A stretch of 64,000 bases of DNA from Thalassotalea sp. PP2-459 (GCF_001913705.1 NZ_MKQD01000015.1:39941-103940); one strand, 5' to 3'. Counted from the first letter of the stretch, positions 26,893-41,030 are shown. Notes: a model not told the origin generated them from the letters alone. Program-made: numbers and translations.

Positions 26893-29457
26893 ATGACCAC
26901 AAACCCAAGCCTTGATTCACACACACCCATGATGCGTCAGTATCTGACAATAAAAGCTGAATTTCCGAACATTTTGGTTTTTTATCGTATGGGGGATTTT
27001 TACGAATTATTTTTTGATGATGCGAAAAAAGCCGCAGATTTACTTGATATATCCTTAACAGCTCGTGGTAAAGCTGGCGGCAATGCAATTCCAATGGCCG
27101 GTGTGCCCTACCATGCCGTAGAAAATTATTTAGCTAAACTCGTTAAACTTGGTGAATCTGTCGCTATATGTGAACAAGTAGGTGATCCCGCAACCAGTAA
27201 AGGCCCTGTAGAAAGAAAAGTTGTTCGCATTGTGACACCTGGAACTATTAGCGATGAAGCTTTATTGTCTGATCGCCAAGACAATTTACTCGTTTGTATT
27301 TTTCAACATAAAGAACACTTTGGCCTAGCATACTTAGATATGACCAGCGGGCGTTTTGTCATCTGTGAACCCCAATCTAACGAGCAACTGCAAGCTGAAT
27401 TACAACGATTATCGCCTGCAGAGCTGTTATATCCGGAGTCTTTCGAGCATGAAGCTTTGATCCGAAGCTTTAAAGGAATAAGAAGACGCCCTGACTGGGA
27501 ATTTGACCATCAAACATCCGTGGCATTATTGAACAAGCAATTTAACACTAAAGAATTAAAAGGCTTCGGAGTAGAAGCGTTTCCATTAGGCATAGCAGCC
27601 GCAGGTTGTTTGTTACAGTATGTGAAAGACACTCAGCGAACTGCTTTGCCGCATATACGTGCTATCAAAGCAGAATCGGCACAACAAGGTGTTATTTTAG
27701 ATGCAGCCACACGCCGAAATTTAGAATTAACCCAGAATTTACAAGGTGGACAAGAAAATACTTTATCTTCAGTATTAGATGGCACAACCACCCCAATGGG
27801 TTCTAGATTACTAAAGCGTTGGTTGCATTTTCCGTTGCGCGATTTGCCTACGTTACAAGCGAGGCAGCATGCTACTTCAACGTTAATTGAGCATGAATCA
27901 TATGTAGACATTCAAGATTTATTAAAAAAAATGGGCGATGTTGAGCGAATTGTTGCCCGAATTGCATTAAGAACAGCTAGACCTCGTGACTTTGCAAGGC
28001 TCAAAAATGCATTACATATATTGCCAATGCTACAACCATTTACAGCTAATACCAAAAGTGAACTACTCACAACAGTTGCTAAAAATACTCAACCAATAAG
28101 TCACCTCAGCGATTTATTAACCACGGCTATCGTTGAGAACCCGCCTGTGTTAATAAGAGATGGTGGGGTAATCGCGCCTGGCTACAATCAAGAGCTAGAT
28201 ACCTTAAGGGATCTTAGCCAAGGGGCGAGTGAGTTTTTAGCTCAGCTAGAGCAAAGAGAGAAAGAGAAAACTGGCATTCAATCATTAAAAGTTGGTTACA
28301 ATAAAGTACATGGCTTTTATATTGAAATTAGCCGCGCAAGCTCGAATGAAGTTCCGCCGGAATATATTCGTAGACAAACACTAAAAAATAACGAACGCTT
28401 TATCACCGAAGAATTGAAATCTCATGAAGAAAAAGTATTAAGTGCGCAAAGTAAGTTTTTAGCCTTAGAAAAGAAATTATATGAAGCGCTATTTGATCTC
28501 ATACTGCCAAACATCGATTCTTTACAGTCTCTTGCTGACTCCTTAGCGACTCTAGATGTAATCGCTAACTTTGCTGAACGAGCAGAAACGTTACAATACT
28601 CACAACCAATATTACATGATGGCTCAGGCATACATATTGATAATGGCCGTCATCCCGTAGTCGAGAAAATGACAGCAGATCCTTTCATTGCAAACCCAGT
28701 AGCACTGTCAGACAGCCGTAAAATGCTGATAATTACCGGCCCTAACATGGGCGGTAAATCAACTTATATGCGCCAAACTGCATTAATCGTTTTACTTGCT
28801 CATGTGGGTTGTTTTGTACCGGCAGATGCCGCTAAAATCGGCTTAGTTGATCGTATTTTTACCCGAATTGGTGCTTCTGATGATTTAGCAAGTGGTCGTT
28901 CTACCTTTATGGTTGAAATGACGGAAACGGCCAATATTCTGCATAATGCAAGCCAAAATAGTTTGGTATTACTCGATGAAATTGGCAGAGGTACTAGTAC
29001 TTACGATGGTCTTTCACTCGCCTGGGCGTGTGCAGAAATGCTTGCTTTACGCACTAAAGCTTATACATTATTTGCCAGTCATTATTTTGAACTAACCTTA
29101 CTCGCCGAACAAATTCCAACCTTAGCCAATGTACATTTAGACGCTAAAGAGCACGATGACAACATTATTTTTATGCATGCCGTTCAAGAAGGTGCAGCAA
29201 GCAAAAGTTTTGGTTTACAAGTTGCTCAACTTGCTGGTGTGCCACATAGCGTGATCCAACGTGCAAAGCAAAAACTTAAAGAGTTAGAGACACAACAGCC
29301 AAGTGTTAACATTGACTTAAAAGCCCCTTACGAACAGTTACCACTCGTTGATATTGAGCACCCTGTTGTGAATACCTTAGAAAACACAGATATAGATAAC
29401 TTAACACCAAAGCAGGCTTTAGATTTATTGTATGATTTAAAGCAAAAATTAGATTAA
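26893..29457 (+). CDS. mutS: DNA mismatch repair protein MutS
   Basis: Mismatch-recognition ATPase, 854 residues (E. coli 853). The mismatch-binding [11 protein letters not shown] motif (Phe-x-Glu type) is near residue 33. The Walker A motif is [13 protein letters not shown] near 617, followed by [16 protein letters not shown] and [14 protein letters not shown]. The C-terminus ends in the small helix region ([17 protein letters not shown]) used for tetramer formation. It is convergent with rpoS, keeping the E. coli rpoS-mutS adjacency. Confidence 0.98.
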   Translation: MTTNPSLDSHTPMMRQYLTIKAEFPNILVFYRMGDFYELFFDDAKKAADLLDISLTARGKAGGNAIPMAGVPYHAVENYLAKLVKLGESVAICEQVGDPATSKGPVERKVVRIVTPGTISDEALLSDRQDNLLVCIFQHKEHFGLAYLDMTSGRFVICEPQSNEQLQAELQRLSPAELLYPESFEHEALIRSFKGIRRRPDWEFDHQTSVALLNKQFNTKELKGFGVEAFPLGIAAAGCLLQYVKDTQRTALPHIRAIKAESAQQGVILDAATRRNLELTQNLQGGQENTLSSVLDGTTTPMGSRLLKRWLHFPLRDLPTLQARQHATSTLIEHESYVDIQDLLKKMGDVERIVARIALRTARPRDFARLKNALHILPMLQPFTANTKSELLTTVAKNTQPISHLSDLLTTAIVENPPVLIRDGGVIAPGYNQELDTLRDLSQGASEFLAQLEQREKEKTGIQSLKVGYNKVHGFYIEISRASSNEVPPEYIRRQTLKNNERFITEELKSHEEKVLSAQSKFLALEKKLYEALFDLILPNIDSLQSLADSLATLDVIANFAERAETLQYSQPILHDGSGIHIDNGRHPVVEKMTADPFIANPVALSDSRKMLIITGPNMGGKSTYMRQTALIVLLAHVGCFVPADAAKIGLVDRIFTRIGASDDLASGRSTFMVEMTETANILHNASQNSLVLLDEIGRGTSTYDGLSLAWACAEMLALRTKAYTLFASHYFELTLLAEQIPTLANVHLDAKEHDDNIIFMHAVQEGAASKSFGLQVAQLAGVPHSVIQRAKQKLKELETQQPSVNIDLKAPYEQLPLVDIEHPVVNTLENTDIDNLTPKQALDLLYDLKQKLD

Positions 29458-29473
29458 AAGGGTCAGGTACATT
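29457..29473 (+). repeat. Copy 1 of a 17-base intergenic repeat
   Basis: AAAGGGTCAGGTACATT starts at the last base of the mutS stop codon and is found again, unchanged, at 63781-63797. Here it runs into ACATTAAAAATGT, a small hairpin. I infer a remnant of a dispersed repeat, possibly one linked to IS200/RAYT-type transposases; no transposase gene is present. Confidence 0.5.
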
Positions 29474-29601
29474 AAAAATGTAAGCCAAGCATGAGTATAT
29501 TTTTAATACATCGTCTTTTTAAAAGTAATCACCTAGGACCTGTTGATCTTTCGAGATTAAATTTTGTTCGAACCCAAAGGGCAACGTTTATTAACAAACA
29601 A

Positions 29602-29629
29602 AAAAACCAGCCAATTGGCTGGTTTATCT
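29602..29629 (-). terminator. rpoS terminator
   Basis: ACCAGCC and GGCTGGT form a stem with an AATT loop (palindrome 29604-29625); the minus strand runs into a T7 tract. It lies about 20 bases beyond the rpoS stop. Confidence 0.9.
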
Positions 29630-29647
29630 AATTTGGCTTAATCCTTA

Positions 29648-30580
29648 TTACGCTTGAAACAAAGCTTCAATTGATAAGTCTTGACCGCTTAAAATATCGC
29701 GTAAACGTTTTAAAGCTTCAACTTGAATTTGACGTACTCGTTCGCGAGTTAATCCAATTTCAACACCAACATCTTCTAAGGTTGCAGCTTCGTAGCCTAA
29801 TAATCCAAAACGACGTGCGAGTACTTCTCGTTGTTTTGAATTTAACTCATTCAGCCAATGCACAATATTATTTTTAATATCATCTGTTTGTAAGTTGTTT
29901 TCCGGACCATTTGATTTTTCATCGGGTATAACATCTAACAATACTTTGTCTGACTCAGCGCCAAATGGGGTATCTACTGAGGCAATACGCTCATTCAAAC
30001 GGAGCATTTTCGATACATCGGCAACCGGTACATCTAAAGCATGAGCAATATCTTCTGCGGTTGGTTCGTGATCGAGCTTTTGCACCAACTCACGGGCAGT
30101 TCTTAAATAGATATTAAGTTCTTTGACTACATGAATAGGTAAGCGAATGGTACGCGTTTGATTCATGATCGCTCGTTCAATTGTTTGACGTATCCACCAC
30201 GTTGCATAGGTTGAAAATCTAAAGCCGCGTTCAGGATCAAACTTTTCAACAGCACGAATTAAACCTAAATTCCCTTCTTCAATGAGATCTAATAGTGGTA
30301 ATCCACGATTGTTATAACGACGTGCAATTTTTACGACAAGACGCAGATTACTTTCAATCATACGTTTTCTTGAGGGCTCGTCACCTTTTAGGGCTAAACG
30401 AGAAAAATAAACTTCTTCCTCAGCAGTTAACAAGGGTGAAAAGCCAATTTCACCAAGATACAACTGTGTGGCATCTAAATTTGAAGGTACATCATCCTGT
30501 ACTTTGTCTAATACTTCCTGTTCTGCTGCATTAACAGCGTTTTCGACAGTTTCACTTTTTAATTCTTTTTTTTTGCTCAT
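29648..30580 (-). CDS. rpoS: RNA polymerase sigma factor RpoS
   Basis: Stationary-phase and general stress sigma factor, about 310 residues. The start at 30580 (MSKKKELK) has GGGAG about 10 bases upstream; the frame is open 8 codons further. Region 1.2 is [21 protein letters not shown], given here by its two halves; region 2 contains [28 protein letters not shown] and [11 protein letters not shown]; region 4 has [20 protein letters not shown]. It follows nlpD, as in E. coli, where the main rpoS promoter lies inside nlpD. Confidence 0.97.
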   Translation of the reverse strand: MSKKKELKSETVENAVNAAEQEVLDKVQDDVPSNLDATQLYLGEIGFSPLLTAEEEVYFSRLALKGDEPSRKRMIESNLRLVVKIARRYNNRGLPLLDLIEEGNLGLIRAVEKFDPERGFRFSTYATWWIRQTIERAIMNQTRTIRLPIHVVKELNIYLRTARELVQKLDHEPTAEDIAHALDVPVADVSKMLRLNERIASVDTPFGAESDKVLLDVIPDEKSNGPENNLQTDDIKNNIVHWLNELNSKQREVLARRFGLLGYEAATLEDVGVEIGLTRERVRQIQVEALKRLRDILSGQDLSIEALFQA

Positions 30581-30657
30581 GCTATAATCTCCCATCATTC
30601 GCAAAGCTGAATTACTTATAAAATACTCACGTCATCTCCAAATTATTATTTTAGTTT

Positions 30658-31479
30658 TTATCTTCTCGGCAAATACTTTAATGGATTTACTGGCTTACCA
30701 CGGAAGCGAACTTCAAAATGAAGCATGACTCTTTCCGCGCCACTATCACCCATTTTCGCAATAACTTGACCTGCTTTAACAGTTTGCTGCTCCTTGACCA
30801 ATATTTGATTGTTGTGAGCATAAGCGCTTAAGTAGTCATCATTATGTTTGACGATAACCAACTGGCCATATCCTCGCAACACATCACCGGCATATACTAC
30901 CTTGCCATCAGCTGCTGCCTTCACAGAATCATTACGATTACCTGCGATGTCAATTCCTTTATTACCTTGTTTTCTCGTAGAAAACTTATTAATGAGCTTT
31001 CCACTTGCAGGCCATTTCCACGTTCTTATTTTTTGCGAAAATGTTCCTTGATTGTCAGATGGCTTTATGTATGTTTTTTGCCCTCTTACATTTTTACCAT
31101 ACGCCTGCTTTTTATTTGATGCAACAGGTTTTTTTACAACTTTCTGCTGTTGTTTCTGTGTCGTTTTACTTGAAGGTTTATTTTTACTCGCCTTCACGGA
31201 TTTTTTAGCTAAAAATATTTTTTGTCCAGGAAATATTTTAAACGGAGGAGCAATATCATTGTATGAAGCGAGTGTTCTAACATCTAAACCAGCACGCCAA
31301 GAAATAGAATATAACGTTTCTCCTTTCTTAACGATATATTCAGTGCCTGATAGGCTATTCCGCACTTGTTTACTTAACGGTACTTTAGCTTTCGCTTCTA
31401 TTACGGGTGCCGGTGTTTGTCTTGATGAACAAGCAAATAAGGTCATTAACAGTAAGCAAACAACAATTCGATTAAGCAC
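30658..31479 (-). CDS. nlpD: Lipoprotein NlpD (LysM, LytM/M23-like), amidase activator
   Basis: Outer-membrane lipoprotein that activates a cell-wall amidase (AmiC in E. coli) during cell division. The protein has 273 residues with GTG start at 31479 behind GAGGG. A lipobox LFAC (Cys 17) follows the signal. LysM lies at about 48-92 (YIVKKGETLYSIS). The C-terminal LytM domain (about 165-270) reads NKGIDIA where active M23 peptidases have HxGxD, so it is probably non-catalytic, as expected for NlpD. rpoS is downstream. Confidence 0.93.
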   Translation of the reverse strand: MLNRIVVCLLLMTLFACSSRQTPAPVIEAKAKVPLSKQVRNSLSGTEYIVKKGETLYSISWRAGLDVRTLASYNDIAPPFKIFPGQKIFLAKKSVKASKNKPSSKTTQKQQQKVVKKPVASNKKQAYGKNVRGQKTYIKPSDNQGTFSQKIRTWKWPASGKLINKFSTRKQGNKGIDIAGNRNDSVKAAADGKVVYAGDVLRGYGQLVIVKHNDDYLSAYAHNNQILVKEQQTVKAGQVIAKMGDSGAERVMLHFEVRFRGKPVNPLKYLPRR

Positions 31480-31509
31480 AAATCCCTCTTTAAAGTGAAC
31501 TAAACGTTA

Positions 31510-32088
31510 TTAACGAAGCGCGAAATAGGCGATAGCAATTAAGGCTACCAACAGCCAGCCAAGAATATCAACCCATTTCCTGAGTTTTTGTTCTACTTGC
31601 TCACCGCCAGCATATATAAGGCCTGCAACTAAAAAGAAACGCAAACCTCTGCCAATCGCTGAAACGAATAAAAACGGCAAAAATGCCATTTGTAAAAAAC
31701 CAGCACTCACGGTAAAAACTTTGTACGGAACAGGAGAAAAACCGGCAATGAATACTACCCATACCCCCCACTCTTTAAACCAAAATACCGCTTGATCAAA
31801 CGTTTCTTGCTTACCCCACTCAATGATTAAAGGTTGAATCCACGGCTCAAACATAAAATAGCCAAGCGCATAACCCGCAACGCCGCCCATCACAGACGCC
31901 ACAGTTGTTAAAGAAGCATAAAACCAAGCTTTACGCCTTTTTGCAACAACCATTGGCGCTAATAGCACATCTGGCGGTATAGGAAAAAATACAGATTCTG
32001 CAAACGTTAGTACGGCGAGAATGACTGGCGCAAATTTGTGCTTAGCCCATTTTATTGTCCAATCATAGAGCGCGGTAAATATTTTCAT
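31510..32088 (-). CDS. YqaA-family (SNARE-associated/DedA-like) membrane protein
   Basis: Inner-membrane protein of 192 residues, related to the VTT/DedA-like group. Several hydrophobic segments are visible, and the conserved [19 protein letters not shown] and [15 protein letters not shown] motifs carry the family's proline/glycine pattern. Its start overlaps the pcm stop by four bases (ATGA), so it is translationally coupled in the surE-pcm-nlpD-rpoS operon. Its substrate is unknown. Confidence 0.85.
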   Translation of the reverse strand: MKIFTALYDWTIKWAKHKFAPVILAVLTFAESVFFPIPPDVLLAPMVVAKRRKAWFYASLTTVASVMGGVAGYALGYFMFEPWIQPLIIEWGKQETFDQAVFWFKEWGVWVVFIAGFSPVPYKVFTVSAGFLQMAFLPFLFVSAIGRGLRFFLVAGLIYAGGEQVEQKLRKWVDILGWLLVALIAIAYFALR

Positions 32089-32747
32089 TGTACCGCTCCT
32101 GGTACTAATGGAACGAAACGAACGGCTTCCACATGTTGTTCATTAAATTCATTACCTTGTCGCTTTATAATTTTTAGTATTTGTGTTTGTTCACCCACAG
32201 GTATAACTAAACGTCCGCCATCTGCTAGTTGCTCTAATAATGCTTGCGGTACTTCTGTTGGCGCAGCTGTAACAATGATAGCTTGAAAGGGTGCTTTGCT
32301 TTTCCAACCCTTCCAACCATCTCCATGCTTCATGGAAATGTTGTGAAAATCGATGGACTGTAATTTTCTTTTCGCTTGAAATTGCAAAGACTTAATACGC
32401 TCAACAGAATAAACATGTGGCGTTAATTGCGCTAAAATTGATGTTTGGTAACCTGATCCTGTGCCTATTTCTAAGATACTGTCAGGAGTGCCGTCAGCTA
32501 GAAGTAGTTCTGACATTTTTGCGACAATATATGGTTGAGAAATAGTTTGCCCTTGGCCTATCGGCAGCGCGGTATTGTCATATGCTTTATGTGCTAATAT
32601 TTCTGGTATAAATATATGTCTAGGGCTACGAGCAATTGCTTGTAGCACTTGTGGATTTTTTATCCCCTCGGATTGTAACTTCTGCGCCAGCAACTCACCA
32701 CTACGCGTGGATTTTCCACCCACTCGATGTCTTACTCTGACATTCAT
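32085..32747 (-). CDS. pcm: Protein-L-isoaspartate O-methyltransferase
   Basis: Repairs damaged proteins by methylating L-isoaspartyl residues with S-adenosylmethionine. The protein has 220 residues. [24 protein letters not shown] and the AdoMet motif [13 protein letters not shown] identify it, and [16 protein letters not shown] is the usual later motif. It lies 4 bases after surE, the conserved pairing. Confidence 0.96.
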   Translation of the reverse strand: MNVRVRHRVGGKSTRSGELLAQKLQSEGIKNPQVLQAIARSPRHIFIPEILAHKAYDNTALPIGQGQTISQPYIVAKMSELLLADGTPDSILEIGTGSGYQTSILAQLTPHVYSVERIKSLQFQAKRKLQSIDFHNISMKHGDGWKGWKSKAPFQAIIVTAAPTEVPQALLEQLADGGRLVIPVGEQTQILKIIKRQGNEFNEQHVEAVRFVPLVPGAVQ

Positions 32748-32751
32748 TTTA

Positions 32752-33510
32752 TTATTCTCTTAATTGAAATTCATTAATCCATTCAGTCATAATTGACATA
32801 CTTTTATAAGCTGTCATATCAACTGTTAACGGTGTTACCGATGCAAATCCTTTACTGACCGCATTAAAATCTGTACCTTCTCCGGCATCAAGTTCTGCAC
32901 CTAATGCTCCGTACCAATAAATGTCGCGTTGCCAAGGGTCTTTACTCACTTTCATAGTTTCAGCTTTGTGACGATGACCTAAACGTGTGACTTTAATACC
33001 TTTAACTTCTGTTAACGGGACATCTGGTACATTTAAATTAATAATTTGATCAGCAGGTAGTGGATGTTGTCTCAACCGCTGTATAAACTTTGCGGCAACA
33101 ACAGCGGCTGTCTCAAAATGTTTTTCGTCTTTGCCTGCTAGTGATACTGCTACAGCTGGCATACCCATATGCCGCCCTTCGGTGGCTGCTGCAACCGTAC
33201 CAGAATAAAGCGTATCATCACCTAAGTTAGCCCCATGATTAATGCCGGCTACAACTAAATCAGGTGCAGGGTCCATCAGTTGACTGATCCCTAAATGCAC
33301 TGAATCGGTAGGTGTACCGTTAACAGAATAAAAACCATTATCCAGTTTTTGCGCTCTTAACGGATTAATTAAGGTAAGTGAGTTACTCGCACCACTACAG
33401 TTGCGATCAGGAGCAACAACAGTGACTTCTGCAATCTTTTTTAACTCTTGATATAACGCCTTAATGCCTTGAGCATTAACACCGTCATCATTGCTTAATA
33501 ATATTCTCAT
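32752..33510 (-). CDS. surE: 5'/3'-nucleotidase SurE
   Basis: Metal-dependent survival nucleotidase acting on nucleoside monophosphates. The protein has 252 residues. The N-terminal [13 protein letters not shown] holds the metal-binding DD pair; [24 protein letters not shown] and [20 protein letters not shown] follow, all family hallmarks. It lies 11 bases after truD within the long ftsB-rpoS cluster. Confidence 0.97.
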   Translation of the reverse strand: MRILLSNDDGVNAQGIKALYQELKKIAEVTVVAPDRNCSGASNSLTLINPLRAQKLDNGFYSVNGTPTDSVHLGISQLMDPAPDLVVAGINHGANLGDDTLYSGTVAAATEGRHMGMPAVAVSLAGKDEKHFETAAVVAAKFIQRLRQHPLPADQIINLNVPDVPLTEVKGIKVTRLGHRHKAETMKVSKDPWQRDIYWYGALGAELDAGEGTDFNAVSKGFASVTPLTVDMTAYKSMSIMTEWINEFQLRE

Positions 33511-33521
33511 TATTTACTACT

Positions 33522-34565
33522 CTATCTAACGGTTAAATCTTGGTAACACAAAAGTTCACGTAATACTGAAGTAGCAAAGCATCCTGCATCAAGCGAAAAA
33601 GTAAGTACTGCGTGTTTTTTCTCAGTGTCCACTTGAATATGGCAATCACGTGGCATTAACCTGATTCGTCGACGCTCTTGTTTTAAGCCATGCTTTATTA
33701 AGCCATGGCATAAATCTTCATGTAACGCCGCTATTTTTTGTTCCTGTGCTGCTATTGTTGCGACACTAAATAATTCACCCTTTCCCCACATTGCCGCAGT
33801 TAGGTCAACATCACCTTGAGCTAAACGTTGCTTAAGATCGGGGGTAACTTCATCAACCTTAAACACTGATTGTGTGCCCGACAACATTAACGCATCACCA
33901 ACTTGTAGGTGATCGAACTGCTCATGTTCTATACGCGATGAAACAAGGTGATTAAAAATAAATGAACGTGCAGCTGATAAATATATCCCCCGCATTTTTT
34001 TATTTTTCACTTTCTTTCCAGAGAACAGTTCACGCGCTTTATTGACGTTTTCACCGTCAATGCCAAAGCGTTGCTCACCAAAATAATTTGGCACACCAAA
34101 ATGATTTATCGCCTGCCAACGCTGCTGCAACTTAACAATATCGCTGATATTTCTCAACGTTATTTCAAAACGATTACCACTCAGTGCCCCTATACGTAGC
34201 TTTTTATTATGACGCTGAAACGATAATATCTCTACGCCATTAATCACCAATTCATCAAGGTTGTCTATTGCTTTACCAGGTAGGTGTACACCAAACCATT
34301 GCTCAGTCACTGCAAACCGATCTTTTAATCCAGCATAAGTGACTAAGCTTTCTTTAACGTTAAAGAAACTCGCAAGTTGTTTGGCAACAAACGTGGTATT
34401 GAGCCCTGTTTTTCTAAGATGAATAAGTAAATGCTCGCCTTCACCTGAGGGTAAAAAAGGTAATATTTCGAAAACTTTAAAGTCTTCACGCTGTGTACGT
34501 AAATCACCTGTTATTTCTGGTTTGCCAAAAAGGTATCGCCATTGGCTCATCAAATTATTGCTCAT
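33522..34565 (-). CDS. truD: tRNA pseudouridine(13) synthase TruD
   Basis: Makes pseudouridine at position 13 of tRNA-Glu. About 347 residues from the ATG at 34565 ([12 protein letters not shown]). That ATG overlaps the end of ispF by 11 bases; a second ATG at 34550 is also plausible. The much longer open frame upstream is simply the ispF antiframe. The catalytic-aspartate region is [13 protein letters not shown], and [14 protein letters not shown] is a conserved TruD motif. ispF-truD overlap implies coupling. Confidence 0.95.
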   Translation of the reverse strand: MSNNLMSQWRYLFGKPEITGDLRTQREDFKVFEILPFLPSGEGEHLLIHLRKTGLNTTFVAKQLASFFNVKESLVTYAGLKDRFAVTEQWFGVHLPGKAIDNLDELVINGVEILSFQRHNKKLRIGALSGNRFEITLRNISDIVKLQQRWQAINHFGVPNYFGEQRFGIDGENVNKARELFSGKKVKNKKMRGIYLSAARSFIFNHLVSSRIEHEQFDHLQVGDALMLSGTQSVFKVDEVTPDLKQRLAQGDVDLTAAMWGKGELFSVATIAAQEQKIAALHEDLCHGLIKHGLKQERRRIRLMPRDCHIQVDTEKKHAVLTFSLDAGCFATSVLRELLCYQDLTVR

Positions 34566-35034
34566 TAGACACCAATAACACGACAGCATGAACAGCAATA
34601 CCATGTTCTTCTCCAACAAAACCAAGTTTCTCGGTCGTGGTTGCCTTGACATTAACTTGATTGATAGCACAGTTCATATCAATGGATAGAATTTCGCGCA
34701 TATCGGTTAAGTGAGGCGCCATTTTCGGTGCTTGCGCTACAATTGTGATATCTGCATTACCTAATTTAAAGCCATGCTCATTCATTAAGCCTACTACGTG
34801 ACGTAATAAAATTCTGCTATCAATGTTTTCATATTGATTGTCAGTGTCTGGAAAGTGGTTACCAATATCAGCTAAGCACAACGCACCTAATATCGCATCA
34901 CAAAGGGCATGTATAGCAACATCTCCATCAGAATGAGCAAGAAAGCCCTGATGATAAGGAATTTTCACCCCAGCCATCACAATAGGCCCTTTACCACCAA
35001 ATTTGTGTACATCAAAGCCATGTCCTATTCGCAT
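34555..35034 (-). CDS. ispF: 2-C-methyl-D-erythritol 2,4-cyclodiphosphate synthase
   Basis: MEP-pathway enzyme of isoprenoid synthesis, 159 residues. [10 protein letters not shown] (zinc ligands D and H), [21 protein letters not shown] and [10 protein letters not shown] are family marks. It overlaps ispD by 10 bases, so ispD and ispF act as a coupled pair performing non-adjacent steps of the same pathway. Confidence 0.97.
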   Translation of the reverse strand: MRIGHGFDVHKFGGKGPIVMAGVKIPYHQGFLAHSDGDVAIHALCDAILGALCLADIGNHFPDTDNQYENIDSRILLRHVVGLMNEHGFKLGNADITIVAQAPKMAPHLTDMREILSIDMNCAINQVNVKATTTEKLGFVGEEHGIAVHAVVLLVSNEQ

Positions 35035-35744
35035 GAGTAGTCCTGTTGTTTTAATAAAATAAATTCTGCCATTGCTAGGTCATCCGGTTGAGTAATTTTA
35101 ATATTATCCGCTCTTCCTTGTACTAATAAACTCGATTCGCCGGCCAGTTCAATCGCTGATGCTTCGTCTGTGACGGTTTCACCGTCGATGAGCGCTTGTT
35201 CAATGGCATTTTTTAATAACTTTGCAGGATACATTTGCGGCGTTAATGCATGCCATAAATGTTCGCGTGCTACCGTTTTTTTAACGAAAGCTGTTTTGTC
35301 TTCAACATAGCTTCTTTTCATCGTGTCTCTAACAGGTATTGCTAATAGTCCACCCGTTTGTTGTAAAAGACATTGTTCAATCAGCAGATCAATGTCTTGA
35401 TGTGTGACACAAGGTCTAGCAGCGTCATGTACAATAACCCAGTCAACGGTTTGATCTTCAATGGCACATAGCCCATTCAGTACAGAATCAACTCGCTCTT
35501 TGCCACCATTTGCAACTCTTACTTTTGGGTGTTCTGCTAATCGTGTTGAAGCAAAGTATTGATCGGACTTACTCACCGAGATAACAATTGATATGATACT
35601 AGGATGGCTAGCAAGCTTGTCTACGGTATGTTGTAAAATGGTCTTATTAGCTATCGATAAATACTGCTTAGGACAATTAGTTTGCATGCGCTTACCAACA
35701 CCAGCTGCAGGAATCACAGCAACAATTTTAGGAATTTTAGGCAT
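35025..35744 (-). CDS. ispD: 2-C-methyl-D-erythritol 4-phosphate cytidylyltransferase
   Basis: MEP-pathway enzyme that adds CMP to methylerythritol phosphate. The protein has 239 residues. The nucleotide-binding [22 protein letters not shown] and TDEASAIE motifs are present. It lies 8 bases after ftsB, as in E. coli ftsB-ispD-ispF-truD. Confidence 0.97.
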   Translation of the reverse strand: MPKIPKIVAVIPAAGVGKRMQTNCPKQYLSIANKTILQHTVDKLASHPSIISIVISVSKSDQYFASTRLAEHPKVRVANGGKERVDSVLNGLCAIEDQTVDWVIVHDAARPCVTHQDIDLLIEQCLLQQTGGLLAIPVRDTMKRSYVEDKTAFVKKTVAREHLWHALTPQMYPAKLLKNAIEQALIDGETVTDEASAIELAGESSLLVQGRADNIKITQPDDLAMAEFILLKQQDYSCE

Positions 35745-35752
35745 TCTAACTG

Positions 35753-36043
35753 CTAGCCTTTATTGGGTTTGTTAGTAATAATGCGAAAAAACGTTTCATC
35801 TTGCTTTATCATGCCTAGTTCGTTTCGTGCACGTTCTTCTATGGCTTCAACACCCGATTTTAAATCATCGGTATCAGCATAAAGCAGTTTATTACGCTTT
35901 CTTAATTTATCATTATCAGCTTGTTGTCTGGCAATTTCATCTTCTAGAGCAAGGTAATCAGGCACACTGTTTTTACCGAGCCAAAGTCGATATTGCAGCA
36001 TAATTAAAAATATAAGCAAAATGCCTGAGATAAAACGCATCAA
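35753..36043 (-). CDS. ftsB: Cell division protein FtsB
   Basis: Small bitopic divisome protein that forms the FtsQLB complex. The protein has 96 residues with one N-terminal membrane segment (about 5-20, ISGILLIFLIMLQYRLWLG with the typical LW.G end) followed by a coiled coil (EIARQQADNDKLRKRN) and the conserved EERARNELGMI motif. It is first of the ispD cluster. Confidence 0.95.
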   Translation of the reverse strand: MMRFISGILLIFLIMLQYRLWLGKNSVPDYLALEDEIARQQADNDKLRKRNKLLYADTDDLKSGVEAIEERARNELGMIKQDETFFRIITNKPNKG

Positions 36044-36115
36044 TTGAAAACAACCTTTAAAAAGATAGCATTATTATAAATGCGATTAACCTGCTGTAAA
36101 CATGCAAGCACGAAT

Positions 36116-36733
36116 TCAAGGCTTAATTGTTAGGGTTTGCTTGAAATTACGCCAATTTATTGCACATGACAGTAACAATTCTCTTAATGTTGGCATTGTT
36201 GGTATTGTCTTTTGATCATTTAACCAAGTATGCCCTGTACAGGCAGCTGTCATCACTTTTTTATTGGGTTTTAATAATTTTATCGGTTGAGACTGTGGTC
36301 CATCAAGTGTAAACCAACCAAAGGTATTGGTTCGAAACCTTTGGTTTTCCATATCGATACGATCAATTGAATCAAGCATTATACGAGACTCATCAGCCAC
36401 AGGAACCACTAAACCATGCGTTAAGGGCGCAGATAAATACCATTGATTAACTTCATCAGTCTCTTGCCCTGCAAGAGGGGGGTGGATAGATTGCTTTGCA
36501 GACCAACTGGCATTTTGAATATCTAACGTAAGCGGTGTTTTCGTTTGTAGCATACTCGATGCAGTACGCTTTACATAATAAGAAAGGCTTTTTAAGCGTC
36601 CTTGAATCGCGCTTGCTGAGTCTAACTGCATTCTAGATAGCGATGTAATTTCTCGCTCATATAAAGCACAGCAAAGCTCAGCAAAGTCTGCTGACTGTGA
36701 TTCATCTTGCCATAAAGATACTTGCTCAGTCAT
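36116..36733 (-). CDS. Hypothetical protein, 205 residues
   Basis: I do not recognise this protein. It has no signal peptide or clear membrane segment. It begins MTEQVSLWQDESQSADFAEL and has basic and aromatic stretches and two isolated cysteines late (TAACTGHTW, LLSCAINW). Composition and codon use look like the neighbours. It lies 72 bases upstream of ftsB on the same strand, between the conserved eno and ftsB blocks, so it may share a transcript with ftsB. No function can be assigned. Confidence 0.7.
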   Translation of the reverse strand: MTEQVSLWQDESQSADFAELCCALYEREITSLSRMQLDSASAIQGRLKSLSYYVKRTASSMLQTKTPLTLDIQNASWSAKQSIHPPLAGQETDEVNQWYLSAPLTHGLVVPVADESRIMLDSIDRIDMENQRFRTNTFGWFTLDGPQSQPIKLLKPNKKVMTAACTGHTWLNDQKTIPTMPTLRELLLSCAINWRNFKQTLTIKP

Positions 36734-36917
36734 AAGCTAAAATTATTACTCTACACCCTATTTTGTTCACACTTTAAGCATACTTGATTGTTAGTGAAAG
36801 ATAAATTGCTACTTTAGCGAATGTCTGTATCTGTTTTTAATCGCTTCACTTTAAAATCTCGTTTACACTAGCTTTAAAATTACTTTGCTTTATCTTTTGA
36901 AATACAAGGGAATAATC

Positions 36918-37805
36918 ATGCTTTTTCAAGAACCCAGTAATAATTCAGCAGCAACGGGGAATGGGTTAGATCCAAGCCAATTACTGCAAAACGAAATTGA
37001 CTTAATAACCCAAGCTTACCAAGTAACCGTTGAGTTTTTTACCACTTACACCTTTCAATTAATTGGCGCTGTTATCATTTTTATTATTGGCTATATATTA
37101 GCGGGGAAAATTGCTAATGCTGTATTAAAGTTATGTCAAAAACACCAATTAGACATCACGCTTAGTCAATTTTTATCAAACACAGCAAAGATGCTGATTG
37201 TCATTATGATTGCCATCGTGGCTTTAGCAAAACTTGGCATTAGTGTTACGCCATTCATTGCTGCTATCGGTGCCATTTCATTGGGTGCAGGTTTAGCACT
37301 TCAAGGCTTACTGTCAAACTATGCGGCTGGGTTTAATATTATTTTAATTCGACCATTTGTTGTCGGCGACACAATTACGGTGCAAGGGGTAACAGGTGTG
37401 GTTAAAGAAGTATTACTTGCTTATACCATTATTGCCGATAAAGACAACGTAAAGATTACCATTCCTAATAAGCATATCGTTGGCGAGATATTACACAATT
37501 CTAAAGATGATTCTTTATTGGATCTTACTGTTGGGATTGCCTATAAAGAGGATCCAATATCCACTATCACTTTATTAGAAAATGTCATCGAAAATTTAGA
37601 TATTTCAGGTGGTACTAAAGCGACTCAAATAGGTATTGAAGCATTTGGCGATAGCTCAATTGATATTGCTTTACGTATTTGGACACCAACAGAGTATTTA
37701 TATGAAAACAAGTTCAAAGCGTATAAAGCCATTTATTTAGCGCTACGAGAAGCGAATATAGAAATTCCCTTTCCACAACGCGACGTTCATCTTATCCAAA
37801 AATAA
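36918..37805 (+). CDS. mscS: Small-conductance mechanosensitive channel (MscS family)
   Basis: Inner-membrane tension-gated channel that releases solutes on osmotic downshock. About 295 residues from the ATG at 36918 behind AAGGGAATAATC. Three membrane segments: about 48-75, 90-112 and a pore helix (GAISLGAGLALQGLLSNYAAG, which carries the Gly/Ala packing pattern of MscS TM3). The beta domain begins RPFVVGDTITVQGVTGVV. Length matches E. coli MscS (286). The symbol is by family and may need checking against other paralogues. Confidence 0.88.
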   Translation: MLFQEPSNNSAATGNGLDPSQLLQNEIDLITQAYQVTVEFFTTYTFQLIGAVIIFIIGYILAGKIANAVLKLCQKHQLDITLSQFLSNTAKMLIVIMIAIVALAKLGISVTPFIAAIGAISLGAGLALQGLLSNYAAGFNIILIRPFVVGDTITVQGVTGVVKEVLLAYTIIADKDNVKITIPNKHIVGEILHNSKDDSLLDLTVGIAYKEDPISTITLLENVIENLDISGGTKATQIGIEAFGDSSIDIALRIWTPTEYLYENKFKAYKAIYLALREANIEIPFPQRDVHLIQK

Positions 37806-37833
37806 AGTTGAACAGATGCTTTTTAATAGACCA

Positions 37834-37873
37834 AAAAAACCACGTTACTGAGTGATCAATAACGTGGTTTTTA
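37834..37873. terminator. Bidirectional terminator between mscS and eno
   Basis: AACCACGTTA and TAACGTGGTT form a long stem around a 12-base loop, with an A tract on the left and T tract on the right. It can stop transcripts from both convergent genes. Confidence 0.88.
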
Positions 37874-37952
37874 ATAAACCTTTAAACCTATGGCTTTTTC
37901 TATCATTCAGCCTAAGGGTACATAACCTGAGCTCAGGTTACATAGCAAAAGA

Positions 37953-39266
<1,314 letters not shown>

Positions 39267-39348
39267 TCATTGTTCATGACAGCCTATGAACAAGCTAATT
39301 ATAAATAATGTACTTACATCGACAAAAGTAAACGTAAGTGTTAAAAAA

Positions 39349-39380
39349 ACAAAACCGCAGCAAGAGCCACGGTTTTAAAA
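39349..39380 (-). terminator. Probable pyrG terminator
   Basis: AAAACCG (39351-39357) and CGGTTTT (39370-39376) pair around a 12-base loop. The minus strand then reads GTTTTTTT. It lies just after the pyrG stop and before eno. Confidence 0.7.
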
Positions 39381-39383
39381 AGA

Positions 39384-41030
<1,647 letters not shown>

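Noticed and set aside
31052..31498. 148-codon plus-strand frame opposite nlpD
   Set aside because: It lies antisense to a clear lipoprotein gene, and its hydrophobic, Cys-rich composition is typical of antisense frames.
34566..34670. N-terminal extension of TruD by 35 codons
   Set aside because: This is the alternative frame of ispF; its sequence has no TruD character, and TruD homology starts at MSNNLMSQW.
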